A stretch of 64,000 nucleotides of DNA, taken from Desulfosporosinus acidiphilus SJ4 (GTDB lineage Bacteria; Bacillota; Desulfitobacteriia; Desulfitobacteriales; Desulfitobacteriaceae). The stretch is from positions 2,327,977 to 2,391,976 of the forward strand of contig NC_018068.1 in NCBI RefSeq assembly GCF_000255115.2. The letters run 5' to 3'. Of this stretch, positions 37,495 through 47,278 are shown one piece after another. The notes beneath the pieces are model-generated. The model made no database searches. It was not told the DNA's origin and saw only the letters and a list, made by a program, of their open reading frames with translations. Numbering within the stretch: position 1 is the first letter of the stretch; every line of letters begins with the position of its first letter. The position numbers were made by a program, and so were the translations under genes.

Positions 37495-39783
37495 ATGGGA
37501 AAAAGACTCATCGTTGCCGAAAAGCCATCTCAGGCCCGTGAATATGCCAATGCCTTAGGGGTTAGAAATAGAGGAGACGGTTACCTAGAGAATGAGGACT
37601 ATGTGATCACTTGGTGTTATGGACATTTGTTAGAATTAGAACGCCCAGAGGCCTATATGGATTTAGAGCGAGTGGGCAAGCGCTGGAGTTTGAATCGTTT
37701 GCCTGTACTGCCTCAGGCAGCAGAGTTTCGAAGAATTATCAAGTCCGGTGCAGAAAAACAGTATCAGGTCGTGCTGCACTTTCTTAAATCCTCGCAGATT
37801 CAAGAAGTTATTTGTGGGACAGACGCTGACCGAGAAGGACAGTTGCTTTTTCAAGAAGTTTGGGAAGCTGCAAATTGCCCAAAACCCTTAAAACGACTTT
37901 GGATCTCGTCCTTAACTGTCTCTGCAATACGTGAGGGACTAGAAAACCTTCAGTCGGCAGAGTCTGTTGCGGGTTTAGCAGCTGCCGGAAATGGAAGATC
38001 TTATGCGGATTGGGATTTTGGTATGAATTTGACGGAAGGATTTACTTCTTTGTTTGGGAGTTATGATTCTTCACAAAAGAAACCTAATGTTATTTCCATA
38101 GGAAGGGTACAAACCCCCACACTTGCTTTAATTGTCACGCGAGAATGGGAGATTCAGGATTTCATTCCCCAACCTTTTTTCGAAATCAATGCTGAGTTTG
38201 CAGCATGTTCGGGCAATTACCACGGAAAATGGTTTGATCCCAGTGATGAAGCGAGGCGATTGTTAAAACTCCAGGAAGCTGAGGAAATCCTCAGTAGAAT
38301 TCAAGGCAAACCTGCCTATATCGGGAAACTTAGCCAAAAAAGCGTTAAGGAACCACCGCCTCTGCTCTTCGATTTAACATCTTTAACTGTTACCGCGTCG
38401 AAAAGATACGGTTATACCGCTGAAAAAGTTTTGCAAATAGCCCAATCCCTTTATGAAAAAAAAGGAATTACGTATCCGCGAACTGATTGCGCTTATCTTC
38501 CTAAAGACATGATTCCTAAGTTGCTTGATCATCTTAAAGCGGTAAATCATGAGCCCTATCGATGGTTGGTAGAGGAAGCGAGCCGTTTAGGAGTTCCCAC
38601 TGGGAAACGTGTAATCAATACAATTTCAGCCCACCATGCAATTATTCCTACCAATGAAAAAATCCCCTGGGCTAGACTTACTAAAGATGAGCAGAATCTC
38701 TATGATTTGATCATAAGGCGCTTTCTTGCTGTTTGGTTTCCTCCGGCTATCTACAAACAAACAGATGTTGAGACCCGGATTGAGAGTGAGTACTTCCGCA
38801 CGAAAGGAAAGGTCTTGGTAAACGCCGGTTGGAAAGTTGTTTATGGGAAAGAGGACAATGAAGAGGGTGCCGATGAATCTCTTCCGCCTCTCAATCAGGG
38901 AGAAGAGGTTGTAATAAAAGACCTTTCTATTGAAGAAAAATCTACAACTCCACCTAAACGCTATACTCAAGGTGATTTGCTTAAGGCGATGGAAGGAGCA
39001 GGGAGGCAAGTCGATGATGAAATTCTTCGGCAGCAATTAAAAGGGAAAGGGTTAGGTACCGTTGCAACGCGACCGGCAATTATTGAAAGCTTACTAGACC
39101 GGGGGTACATTTTTCAAGAACAAAAGGCACTCAAACCAACAACAAAAGGAATAGAACTAATTAAACTTATCAAAGAACGACTTTCCAAGGCTCAGCTCCT
39201 GATCAGTGCGGAAATGACGGGTCAAATGGAGTTTAATTTGGCGAAAGTAGAAAAGGGAGAATTATCTTTAGAGGCGTATATGGCAGACGTTGAAGGTGCG
39301 ATTAAGCAGATTATTGCCGAATTGCGTGTATTTCAGAAAACCTATGGTAAAATGCCTTTAGCCTTAGGTCCTAGAGTTACAGCTGTAACATCGGCAAAAG
39401 GTAAAACAGATCAATTAATTGAACCAAAAGTTAAATCAAAACCTAAAATAGCGAGCTCCAAGCAAACTCAATCTAATTCGGAGTCTAAAAAAAGCAATCC
39501 TTTAAATCTTGGCAGATGCCCCAGGTGCGGCCATGATGTGATCGAGGGACAGAAAGGATTTGGATGTTCTGATTGGAAAAATGGATGTAAATTTGTATTA
39601 TGGAAAAAGCAAATTTGCGGAAAAACAATCACTTCTAATCAAGTGAAAAGTCTGTTAAAAAAGGGCAGAACCCCACTTATTAAAGGATTCAAATCAAGTA
39701 CCGGCAAGAAGTTTTCTGCATTTTTGGTTTGGGAAAACTCTGTTGAGGGTAAACTGAAATTTGAATTTGAGGGAGCAAAATAG
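37495..39783 (+). CDS. topB: DNA topoisomerase III
   Basis: A 762-residue type IA topoisomerase that relaxes and decatenates DNA. The Toprim domain (KRLIVAEKPSQAREYA, GTDADREGQLLF), the ISIGRVQTPTLALIV block, and the catalytic Tyr in GITYPRTDCAYLP are all present. The C-terminal part has a topoisomerase zinc finger-like cluster (CPRCGHDVIEGQKGFGCSDWKNGC) after a low-complexity linker. AGGGAGGC lies just before the ATG. It is a chromosomal single gene; nothing nearby suggests a conjugative element. Confidence 0.94.
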   Translation: MGKRLIVAEKPSQAREYANALGVRNRGDGYLENEDYVITWCYGHLLELERPEAYMDLERVGKRWSLNRLPVLPQAAEFRRIIKSGAEKQYQVVLHFLKSSQIQEVICGTDADREGQLLFQEVWEAANCPKPLKRLWISSLTVSAIREGLENLQSAESVAGLAAAGNGRSYADWDFGMNLTEGFTSLFGSYDSSQKKPNVISIGRVQTPTLALIVTREWEIQDFIPQPFFEINAEFAACSGNYHGKWFDPSDEARRLLKLQEAEEILSRIQGKPAYIGKLSQKSVKEPPPLLFDLTSLTVTASKRYGYTAEKVLQIAQSLYEKKGITYPRTDCAYLPKDMIPKLLDHLKAVNHEPYRWLVEEASRLGVPTGKRVINTISAHHAIIPTNEKIPWARLTKDEQNLYDLIIRRFLAVWFPPAIYKQTDVETRIESEYFRTKGKVLVNAGWKVVYGKEDNEEGADESLPPLNQGEEVVIKDLSIEEKSTTPPKRYTQGDLLKAMEGAGRQVDDEILRQQLKGKGLGTVATRPAIIESLLDRGYIFQEQKALKPTTKGIELIKLIKERLSKAQLLISAEMTGQMEFNLAKVEKGELSLEAYMADVEGAIKQIIAELRVFQKTYGKMPLALGPRVTAVTSAKGKTDQLIEPKVKSKPKIASSKQTQSNSESKKSNPLNLGRCPRCGHDVIEGQKGFGCSDWKNGCKFVLWKKQICGKTITSNQVKSLLKKGRTPLIKGFKSSTGKKFSAFLVWENSVEGKLKFEFEGAK

Positions 39784-39843
39784 CTTATCCCTGCTTAGTT
39801 TCTAAATACACTTAAAAATACATCAGATTGGATGGAGAACATA

Positions 39844-41052
39844 ATGGCAGCTTCATTTGCACAACTTGGCTTAAAAGAAGAATTAATACTTGCCTTGAAA
39901 CAACAAGGTATCAATGAACCGACAGCAATTCAAGAACAAGCAATACCTCTGATTATAAAGAATTTTGATGTCGTTGGGCAATCGCAAACAGGAACGGGTA
40001 AGACGTTAGCCTATCTGCTGCCTATTTTTCAAAAAATTGATGTCTTAAAAAATGAGACACAAGCATTGATTCTTACTCCAACTCATGAATTAGCTCTGCA
40101 AATTCAGGGTGAGATAGAGATGCTAGCTAAAAATTCGGGAGTGCTGGTAACTTCAGCGGTTATTATCGGGAACGTGAATATCGCTAGGCAAATTGAGAAG
40201 CTCAAAGGAAAACAGCATATCATTGTAGGTTCTAGTGGTCGGGTTCTGGAGCTCATAAGAAAGAGGAAAATTTCAGCCTCCACCATTAAAACAATTATTC
40301 TTGATGAAGCCGACCGGCTATTCGATGAAAATAATTATAAAGATGTCATGGCAGTGCTCAAAACAACGTTGAGGGATACACAATTAGTTTTGTTTTCTGC
40401 CACTCTGCCAGACTCTGCCCTAAAGCAGGCCAAAAACGTTTTGAAAAATCCTAAAATAGTCCGAATTTCTGAGAAGCCCAAAATAGCTCCCGGTATTTCA
40501 CACTTCTATTTTGTGGCAGAACAAAGAGACAAAATTGAAGTTTTAAGAAAGCTCATTAGGTTAATGAATCCCACAAGATCCTTAATCTTTATTAATAAAA
40601 GTGAAGATATCGAAACGATTGTTGAAAAACTGAAATTTCATGGATTAGAAACAGAAGGTATTTACGGGGGTGCCAGTAAAGTAGATCGTGGCAAAGCTAT
40701 GGATGACTTTAAACGAGGGAGAATTAAGCTATTAGTTGCTTCCGACTTAGCTGCCAGGGGGCTGGATATCAAAGGAGTAAGCCATATTTTCAATCTGGAT
40801 TTACCTGAGGATCCGCAGTTGTATCTGCACCGTGTAGGAAGGACCGGACGGGCAGGGGAAGACGGAGTTGCGGTATCTCTTGTTACGAAATACGAAATAT
40901 CTAGTTTAAATAAGTTGGAACGTGATTATGGGGTTAAGATTTATCCAAAAGAAATGGCCTTTGGAAAGATTATTGATCCCGCCGTGAAAACAAAGGTAAA
41001 AAGCAATACGTCTAAGAATATAAGCCCGCAGAGAGGTAAGACAAATCATTAA
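39844..41052 (+). CDS. DEAD-box ATP-dependent RNA helicase
   Basis: A 402-residue RNA helicase close to CshA/YfmL. Motifs are seen in order: Q motif (INEPTAIQEQAIP), Walker A SQTGTGKT, PTHELALQ, GSSGRVLELI, DEAD variant LDEADRLFD, SAT, and HRVGRTGRAGE. Length is that of the two RecA domains with a short basic tail. ATG 39844 is preferred because GATGGAG precedes it by 6 bases; the in-frame ATG at 39832 overlaps that site. Cold-shock or ribosome assembly roles are usual for the family. Confidence 0.9.
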   Translation: MAASFAQLGLKEELILALKQQGINEPTAIQEQAIPLIIKNFDVVGQSQTGTGKTLAYLLPIFQKIDVLKNETQALILTPTHELALQIQGEIEMLAKNSGVLVTSAVIIGNVNIARQIEKLKGKQHIIVGSSGRVLELIRKRKISASTIKTIILDEADRLFDENNYKDVMAVLKTTLRDTQLVLFSATLPDSALKQAKNVLKNPKIVRISEKPKIAPGISHFYFVAEQRDKIEVLRKLIRLMNPTRSLIFINKSEDIETIVEKLKFHGLETEGIYGGASKVDRGKAMDDFKRGRIKLLVASDLAARGLDIKGVSHIFNLDLPEDPQLYLHRVGRTGRAGEDGVAVSLVTKYEISSLNKLERDYGVKIYPKEMAFGKIIDPAVKTKVKSNTSKNISPQRGKTNH

Positions 41053-41215
41053 TTTTTTCTGAAAATTATTGTATAATCAATTTAGGATTTTCAAATTTGA
41101 TATCGGAAATAATGTTTTCTTGATTATAACTTGGAATATTTTTAGTTACGGCTTCGGATGAAATTCGAAGATAAAGGATTTTTTAAATTATGATGGGTTA
41201 AATAGGAGGTAAGCG

Positions 41216-42094
41216 ATGTATTCTTCTCCTTGGGAATTAACTCAGGCTTTAGAAGACGAAGGCTATTTAATTGACCAAGAAACAGCTACTACCTTATTTT
41301 TAGCTCTTTCCTTACATAAACCCTGCCTTATTGAAGGTCCTGCGGGTGTTGGGAAAACGCAGCTGGCCATAGCCTTGGCCAAGGCGGAATGTCGCAAATT
41401 GATACGGCTGCAATGCTATGAAGGACTGGATATCACAAAAGCACTTTATGATTGGAACTATGCCAAGCAGCTTCTTCGCTTGCAGCTGGCAAAAACCGAT
41501 GATTGGGATAAAATTAAGCTCGATTTATTTTCAGAAGAATTTTTGCTTTCTAGACCCCTTTTGAAATCCATTCGTTCCGATGACCCCGTCTTATTATTAA
41601 TTGATGAATTGGATAAAAGTGATGAGGAGTTTGAAAGCTTCCTCTTGGAGTTGTTAGCTGAGCAGCAAGTCACGATACCAGAAATGGGTACGATTACTTC
41701 TAAGTCAAATCCCATCGTAATTTTGACAAGCAACAACAGTCGTGATTTTAGTGATGCCTTAAGAAGACGATGTATTCATATCTATTTGACATATCCGACC
41801 CTCGAAAGGGAAATGTCTATTTTGAATTCGCAGGTTCCGGACCTTGCAGAACATCTTATTCAGGAGGTCTGTGAATTTGTTGCAAAAGTGCGTAAGCTCC
41901 CTTTGCAAAAGTTGCCAAGTGTTTCAGAATCCATTGATTTTGCTTGCGCTTTGAAAGCTCTTCAGAAAGAACATGTTAATTATAGTGATTTACTTGGGAT
42001 ACTCAATGTATTATTGAAGTATCCTAAGGATATGGTATTGTTGCAGGAACGCCTTAAAAAGTGGGAGTCCGAAGAGAAAGTCAGGATGAGCTAA
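41216..42094 (+). CDS. MoxR-type AAA+ ATPase
   Basis: A 292-residue AAA+ protein of the MoxR/CoxD type. Walker A is EGPAGVGKTQLA, Walker B LLLIDELDKSD, sensor 1 LTSNNSRDFSDALRRRC. It starts at ATG 41216 after TAGGAGG. Such ATPases work with the VWA protein encoded next door (3 bases after its stop) to insert metal cofactors or remodel enzyme complexes. No carbon monoxide dehydrogenase or other client gene is next to it. Confidence 0.88.
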   Translation: MYSSPWELTQALEDEGYLIDQETATTLFLALSLHKPCLIEGPAGVGKTQLAIALAKAECRKLIRLQCYEGLDITKALYDWNYAKQLLRLQLAKTDDWDKIKLDLFSEEFLLSRPLLKSIRSDDPVLLLIDELDKSDEEFESFLLELLAEQQVTIPEMGTITSKSNPIVILTSNNSRDFSDALRRRCIHIYLTYPTLEREMSILNSQVPDLAEHLIQEVCEFVAKVRKLPLQKLPSVSESIDFACALKALQKEHVNYSDLLGILNVLLKYPKDMVLLQERLKKWESEEKVRMS

Positions 42095-42097
42095 ACC

Positions 42098-43450
42098 ATG
42101 AATGGGTGGAATTTTATCCGTTTGATTAATGCTCTGAGACATGTATCGATCATGATTTCTTCGCAAGATGTGTGTGAAGCTCAAATTTGTTTGGCACGTT
42201 TTCCAAATATCTCTGAGAAGCAGATTATAAAGGCACTGCTTATTCACAGATCCCAGGACATTTTAATGTTCGAAAGTGTTTGGAGAATTTTATTCGATGA
42301 TAATTCAATAGATGCAATCAACGGAGAAGAAAAGGAAAAGGATTCGATTAAACAAGAGCTCAACAGTCCAAGTATTGGCGGACAAGGGATTGGGAGGGGT
42401 TTTGGCGGCCTTAGCCTGACAAATTCATTGACAAACAAAAGCTTGCGCGAGATTTCTTTAATTAGTAATCGTCAGAAGCTTGAAATGCTTGTCAAGGAGG
42501 GAGCAGCCTTTGATGATCTTGTACAAGCCGCATTAACAGATTTGGACTATTATACTTGGATTAATTCCTATGATTTGGCTTATCGCCGGGGAACTCTTAC
42601 TGAAGAGGAATGGAACATCCTCCAGGAGTATCAAACTCTATTAATGGATGAAATCAGACATCAGGTTATAGCAATCCAGGTGAACCAAGAAAATTGCTGG
42701 CAGCCACTTCTCCGGCAGCATTGGTTATTTAAACCGCTCAGTATGCTGACAGAATCAGAGAAGAACTTAGTTAAGTCAAGCATTCGGAAATGGGCGCGCA
42801 AACTAGCTGTTCGAACCGGACAACGCTGGAAAACTAACCAAAGAGGGAGAATTGATCTCGCTCGGATTATCCGCCAAAGTGCCCAGTGGGATGGCCTGAT
42901 TTTTCGTCTGAATTATCATCAGCAAATCCCTAGTGTTCCAGAATTAGTGGTTCTCTGCGATGTTTCGAATTCGATGGCTCCGTTTGTGGAGTTTCTGCTC
43001 TTTTTAGTTTCTTGTCTTAGACGGCGTTTCCGTAAGCTTAGAGTTTATTTTTTTATTGATAAGGTATGGGATGTTTCGAGTTTTGTTTGGGATGAGGACT
43101 TCGATAATATTAGGGAAGAAATTCGCAGTTGGGGGCATAAGGTTAGTTTGGGCTTTTCAGATTACGGAGCAGTTTTTAAAGAACTAGCCGAGACCTATTT
43201 GAAAGATGTGTCTGCTAGAGCTTCGGTTTTATTATTAGGCGATGGCAAAAATAATTACCGGTCTCCGGAAAAAGAATACATAGCGCAAATTTCTGCCAGG
43301 GTTCGGCAGATTATTTGGTTGAATCCTTTAAACATTGAAGAATGGAACGATCCGGATAATATCATGAAAGTATATCAGCCTTTTTATTCAAGAGCATTTT
43401 GCTGCGGTACGGCCAATGATTTGCAAAGAATCGTAAAAGAAGTTTTCTAG
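42098..43450 (+). CDS. VWA-domain protein, CoxE-like partner of the MoxR ATPase
   Basis: A 450-residue protein. The N-terminal half is helical and unlike named domains. The C-terminal half is a von Willebrand A domain with the MIDAS motif DVSNSM and the expected downstream Asp in LLGDGKNN. It belongs to the CoxE/VWA-containing family that pairs with MoxR ATPases. The gene begins 3 bases after the ATPase stop, so they are surely cotranscribed. The client is unknown. Confidence 0.85.
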   Translation: MNGWNFIRLINALRHVSIMISSQDVCEAQICLARFPNISEKQIIKALLIHRSQDILMFESVWRILFDDNSIDAINGEEKEKDSIKQELNSPSIGGQGIGRGFGGLSLTNSLTNKSLREISLISNRQKLEMLVKEGAAFDDLVQAALTDLDYYTWINSYDLAYRRGTLTEEEWNILQEYQTLLMDEIRHQVIAIQVNQENCWQPLLRQHWLFKPLSMLTESEKNLVKSSIRKWARKLAVRTGQRWKTNQRGRIDLARIIRQSAQWDGLIFRLNYHQQIPSVPELVVLCDVSNSMAPFVEFLLFLVSCLRRRFRKLRVYFFIDKVWDVSSFVWDEDFDNIREEIRSWGHKVSLGFSDYGAVFKELAETYLKDVSARASVLLLGDGKNNYRSPEKEYIAQISARVRQIIWLNPLNIEEWNDPDNIMKVYQPFYSRAFCCGTANDLQRIVKEVF

Positions 43451-43459
43451 AGGAGGGTC

Positions 43460-44896
43460 TTGCTTATTTCCATTCTAATTTCAACGGTCATCTTAATAAC
43501 GGTTGTCCAATTAATAATTCTCGGCTCAGTGGTGTTTTTGGAAAACAGAGATCCGTCCAAAACAATTATTTGGTTGTTAATTCTAGGGGCTCTGCCAATC
43601 TTAGGAGCTCTAATTTATTTAATGTTAGGTCGAGTCGTTCGTAAACATCAACTTTCCCAGCATACCCAGCTTTTGCCAGGGCCTACGGAAGAAATTTTAA
43701 AAGAACGGCAGGGAAAATCGGATTATGATGATCAGACCACAGGTATTCTTATTAATCGTAAATTAGCTCGAATTTTAATGAATGATGCCTCTGCTCCCAT
43801 AACCTTTAACAATTGTTCAGAAGTCCTTACCAATGGGATCGATACTTTTAAGGCCATCTTTGAGGCTATAGAAATTGCCGAGAATCATATTCATCTGGAA
43901 TTTTTCATCTTTCACAATGACAGTATTGGCAGGGATATCCTAAATTTATTGATTCAAAAGGCCTCCGAAGGTGTAAAAGTTCGGGTTTTGGTGGATGGCT
44001 TAGTAAACAGTTCTTTGCGAAAACGATTTGGCGCATTAAGAGAAGCGGGAGTTGAGGCGGAAGTGTTTTATCCTGTACGCTTTCCCTTTTTATCCCGGCG
44101 ACTTAATTTACGCAATCACCGGAAGATTGTCGTTATTGATGGACGAATTGGTTTTGTAGGAGGACTTAATGTCGGAGATGAGTATTTATCTCGCAATCAA
44201 CGAATTGGATTTTGGCGCGATACGTTTCTCAAACTCGAAGGGGATTCCGTTAATTTCCTTCAGGCTGTATTTCTGAACGATTGGAATGGTACGACTCGCC
44301 AGAATGTTTTTTTACCGGAATATTATCCTCAATCAAAGCAATTAGCAGTCCAAATGACGCAAATTGCCGCAACGGGTCCGGATTCGAATTGGGGATCAAT
44401 GCTGGAAATCTTCTTTGTGGCTTTAACGAGTGCGGAGAAAACTATTTTTATTGAAACACCTTATTTTATTCCCGATGAAGGGTCGATGATGGCCTTAAAA
44501 ACTGCTGCCCTAAGCGGCTTAGATGTTCGGGTTATTCTTCAAGGGGTGCCTGATCATAAAATTACTTATTGGGCGTCTCTTTCCTATGCTGAAGAGTTAT
44601 TGGAGGCAGGTGTTCGCATTTATCAATATCAGAAAGGAGTTCTCCATGCCAAGATTCTAATCCTTGATGGTGAAATTGGAGTTGTAGGATCAACCAATTT
44701 TGATATCCGCAGTTTCAGTTTAAACTTTGAAATAAGTGCTTTTATTTATGACAAACCTTTAGCTCATCGATTGGAACAAGACTTCTATCAAGATCTAAAA
44801 GACAGCAAGGAAATAATCCTCGAGGACTATAAGAAACGTCCCTTAGCTAATAAACTGAAGGAGTCAAGTTCTCGTTTGTTTTCTCCACTTTTATAA
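43460..44896 (+). CDS. cls: Cardiolipin synthase (phospholipase D type)
   Basis: A 478-residue membrane enzyme that joins two phosphatidylglycerols into cardiolipin and glycerol. Two N-terminal transmembrane helices (residues 1-60) precede two HKD catalytic motifs: NHRKIVVIDGRIGFVGGLN and HAKILILDGEIGVVGSTN. The start is TTG 43460, although AGGAGGG is only 2-3 bases away; a non-standard ATT a few codons later is possible. It lies 9 bases after the VWA gene and may be in the same operon. Confidence 0.92.
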   Translation: MLISILISTVILITVVQLIILGSVVFLENRDPSKTIIWLLILGALPILGALIYLMLGRVVRKHQLSQHTQLLPGPTEEILKERQGKSDYDDQTTGILINRKLARILMNDASAPITFNNCSEVLTNGIDTFKAIFEAIEIAENHIHLEFFIFHNDSIGRDILNLLIQKASEGVKVRVLVDGLVNSSLRKRFGALREAGVEAEVFYPVRFPFLSRRLNLRNHRKIVVIDGRIGFVGGLNVGDEYLSRNQRIGFWRDTFLKLEGDSVNFLQAVFLNDWNGTTRQNVFLPEYYPQSKQLAVQMTQIAATGPDSNWGSMLEIFFVALTSAEKTIFIETPYFIPDEGSMMALKTAALSGLDVRVILQGVPDHKITYWASLSYAEELLEAGVRIYQYQKGVLHAKILILDGEIGVVGSTNFDIRSFSLNFEISAFIYDKPLAHRLEQDFYQDLKDSKEIILEDYKKRPLANKLKESSSRLFSPLL

Positions 44897-44929
44897 AAGA
44901 TAGCCGTTCCGGAAGCTTATACTGAAAAG

Positions 44930-44966
44930 ACCTCTCATACAATAGCGTGTGGGAGGTTTTTTTTAT
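44930..44966 (+). terminator. Terminator after cls
   Basis: ACCTCTCATAC / GTGTGGGAGGT, 11-bp stem with two wobbles, then a run of T. Confidence 0.85.
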
Positions 44967-45140
44967 TATTTGCGTCGCTGGCCAAGACGATATGCGGATG
45001 GCAATGAGGCCGCACTCCAACTCATTTCGCATACTCATTCAGTGTGGAGGGCTAAGGGTCACTGAAGCCATGGACGGCGAAAAGAGACCAGAGGCCAAAA
45101 TAGCGAACTTAAAAGTAGCGGTAGAAGGAGAGGGTGGAGC
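44967..45140 (+). promoter_or_regulatory. Leader of the kor operon, GC-rich for an intergenic region
   Basis: The 174 bases between the cls terminator and the first kor gene are visibly richer in G and C than other spacers in the window. They contain short pairings such as CTCCA (45015) with TGGAG (45044). No known riboswitch core was recognised. The ribosome site GAAGGAG lies just before the TTG start. Confidence 0.35.
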
Positions 45141-45356
45141 TTGGAACTTGAAGTGCAGACAGCAATTGTTGAAATAAGTCAGGATTGGTGTAAGAAATGT
45201 GGTATTTGTATAGTCTTTTGTCCTAAAAACGTGCTTGAAAGTGATGAATTTAGCCGCGTAGTCGTTGCTAAACCCGATCAGTGTATAGCTTGTAAGATCT
45301 GTGAGAAACTTTGTCCGGACTATGCCATAAATATTGAGGTGATTAACGATGTCTGA
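45141..45356 (+). CDS. korD: 2-oxoacid:ferredoxin oxidoreductase, delta (ferredoxin) subunit
   Basis: A 71-residue 2x[4Fe-4S] ferredoxin: CKKCGICIVFCP and CIACKICEKLCP. The start is TTG 45141 with GAAGGAG upstream. Its end overlaps the start of the alpha subunit gene by 8 bases. It takes electrons from the thiamin-dependent core and passes them to free ferredoxin. Confidence 0.88.
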   Translation: MELEVQTAIVEISQDWCKKCGICIVFCPKNVLESDEFSRVVVAKPDQCIACKICEKLCPDYAINIEVINDV

Positions 45357-46464
45357 TATTCGTCTAATGCAGGGCAACGAGGCCGTAGCCGAAGGAGCCT
45401 TGGCAGCAGGGGTACTTTTTTACGCAGGATACCCCATTACTCCTTCTACTGAAATTGCTGAGATTATGGCTGAGAAGCTGCCTAGGTGCGGAGGTACGTT
45501 TATCCAAATGGAGGATGAAATAGGTAGTATGGCAGCAGTCATTGGAGCATCTTTGGTAGGATTAAAATCTCTCACAGCAACAAGTGGTCCGGGGTTTTCT
45601 CTGAAACAAGAAAATTTGGGTTATGCTGTTGCTGCTGAGATTCCTTGCGTTATCGTTAATGTTCAGCGGGGCGGCCCCAGTACCGGCTTGCCTACCTCTC
45701 CTGCCCAGGCAGATATTATGCAGGCCCGCTGGGGCACACATGGAGATCACCCCATTATTGCCTTGACACCATCTTCGGTACAAGAGTGTTACGAATTAAC
45801 GGTTAAAGCGTTTAACTTTGCGGAGGAGTTTCGCACGCCGGTCATTCTCCTCATGGATGAGGTTGTGGCCCACCTTAGAGAAAAGATTCTCATTCCAGAA
45901 AGCATGGAAATTTCAAATCGGAAAAAGCCGTCTGTACCTCCCGGTGAGTATGTCGCTTATGAAAATAATGAAAGCATGATTCCGGCGATGGCCAATTTCG
46001 GAGAGGGTTATCGTTACCATGTTACTGGGTTAACTCATAATGAAAAAGGATTGCCGACTGGGAATCCGATGGTCGTTAAGAAATTTTTACAACGATTGTC
46101 TCAAAAATTAGATCCGTATTTGGAACGGATTCAAATAGTGGAAGAAATTAATGCGGGGGACGCAGAATTAATTGTTATTGCCTACGGATGTTCAGCGCGC
46201 TCGTCTCTGGAGGCCGTTTACTTAGCTCGCCAAGAAGGATTAAAAGTCGGCTTCTTACGGTTTATAACGATCTGGCCGTTTCCCAATAAGCAACTCATAA
46301 GATTATCCAATCGCAAGTATTTGGTTGTAGAGATGAACTGCGGGCAGCTTGCGGGTGAAGTTGAAAAGCTATTTGGCTTTGATAGGGTAGATCGTCTCAA
46401 TAGAATGGACGGCGAACTAATTACTCCCAGGGAAATTTTAGAAAGAATTCGGGAGGTAATATAA
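45349..46464 (+). CDS. korA: 2-oxoacid:ferredoxin oxidoreductase, alpha subunit
   Basis: A 371-residue subunit of the 2-oxoglutarate (or other 2-oxoacid) ferredoxin oxidoreductase. It holds the pyrimidine-binding and transketolase-C-like domains: GNEAVAEGALAAGVLFYAGYPITPSTE, SGPGFSLKQENLGYAVAAEIP and the QRGGPSTGLPT loop. With the other Kor subunits it makes acyl-CoA and CO2 from a 2-oxoacid, or runs in reverse for CO2 fixation. D-A-B-C gene order suits 2-oxoglutarate, but branched-chain substrates cannot be ruled out. Confidence 0.92.
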   Translation: MSDIRLMQGNEAVAEGALAAGVLFYAGYPITPSTEIAEIMAEKLPRCGGTFIQMEDEIGSMAAVIGASLVGLKSLTATSGPGFSLKQENLGYAVAAEIPCVIVNVQRGGPSTGLPTSPAQADIMQARWGTHGDHPIIALTPSSVQECYELTVKAFNFAEEFRTPVILLMDEVVAHLREKILIPESMEISNRKKPSVPPGEYVAYENNESMIPAMANFGEGYRYHVTGLTHNEKGLPTGNPMVVKKFLQRLSQKLDPYLERIQIVEEINAGDAELIVIAYGCSARSSLEAVYLARQEGLKVGFLRFITIWPFPNKQLIRLSNRKYLVVEMNCGQLAGEVEKLFGFDRVDRLNRMDGELITPREILERIREVI

Positions 46465-46465
46465 A

Positions 46466-47278
46466 GTGTTTCAGGATATTGCCCAATATTTTCGTATTGA
46501 GACCTTGCCTCATATCTGGTGCCCGGGTTGTGGAATCGGAACGATTACAGCGGCTATCGTTCGAGCAATTCAAGCCCTTCAATTGGATCAAAATAACGTA
46601 ATATTTGTCTCAGGAATTGGCTGTTCTTCTAGGATGCCTGGCTACTTAGACTTTAACACCATTCATACGACTCATGGGCGAGCATTAGCCTTTGCCACTG
46701 GTATTAAGGCTGCACGGCCTAATTTAGATGTTTTTGTAGTTATGGGAGATGGGGATTCCACAGCCATCGGAGGCAATCATTTAATTCATGCAGCCAGGCG
46801 CAATATTGATTTGACGGCCATAGTAATAAATAACAGCATTTATGGGATGACAGGTGGTCAGACTTCGCCTTTAACACCCTATGATAAAAGAGGAACTACC
46901 TCACCTTATGGCAATTTGGAAAGACCTTTTCAAATCTTAGACCTCTGCGAGGCTGCTGGGGCGACCTATGGAGGAAGAGCAACTGCGTATCATAATCAAA
47001 TCCTGACGAAATTAATCATGGATGCTTACAATAATTCAGGATTTTCAATCGTTGAAGCAATTTCCCAGTGCCCGGTTTCCTATGGACGGAAGAACCGTTT
47101 CAAGACTCCCGCCGATATGCTGCTTTGGCAGAAGGAACACGCCATAAAGTCCGGACAAATACCCGTCTCTGAAGAAGACTTTCCAATCGGTGAGATATTT
47201 AAACGACAAAGACCGGAATATACTCATGAATACGAAAAACTCAGAAAAAAACTAAGAGAGGCGAGTGCTTATGACTAA
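46466..47278 (+). CDS. korB: 2-oxoacid:ferredoxin oxidoreductase, beta subunit (thiamin diphosphate)
   Basis: A 270-residue subunit that binds thiamin diphosphate and one Fe-S cluster. IWCPGCGIGTITAAIVRAI supplies the first cysteines, and GDGDSTAIGGNHLIHAARRN to NNSIYGMTGGQ is the ThDP/Mg motif. The start is GTG 46466, 9 bases after GGGAGG and 1 base after the korA stop. It overlaps korC by 8 bases. Confidence 0.92.
   Translation: MFQDIAQYFRIETLPHIWCPGCGIGTITAAIVRAIQALQLDQNNVIFVSGIGCSSRMPGYLDFNTIHTTHGRALAFATGIKAARPNLDVFVVMGDGDSTAIGGNHLIHAARRNIDLTAIVINNSIYGMTGGQTSPLTPYDKRGTTSPYGNLERPFQILDLCEAAGATYGGRATAYHNQILTKLIMDAYNNSGFSIVEAISQCPVSYGRKNRFKTPADMLLWQKEHAIKSGQIPVSEEDFPIGEIFKRQRPEYTHEYEKLRKKLREASAYD

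Noticed and set aside
44947-45177. 76-codon frame between cls and korD
   Set aside because: Starts inside the cls terminator, overlaps korD in another frame, and lacks a ribosome site.
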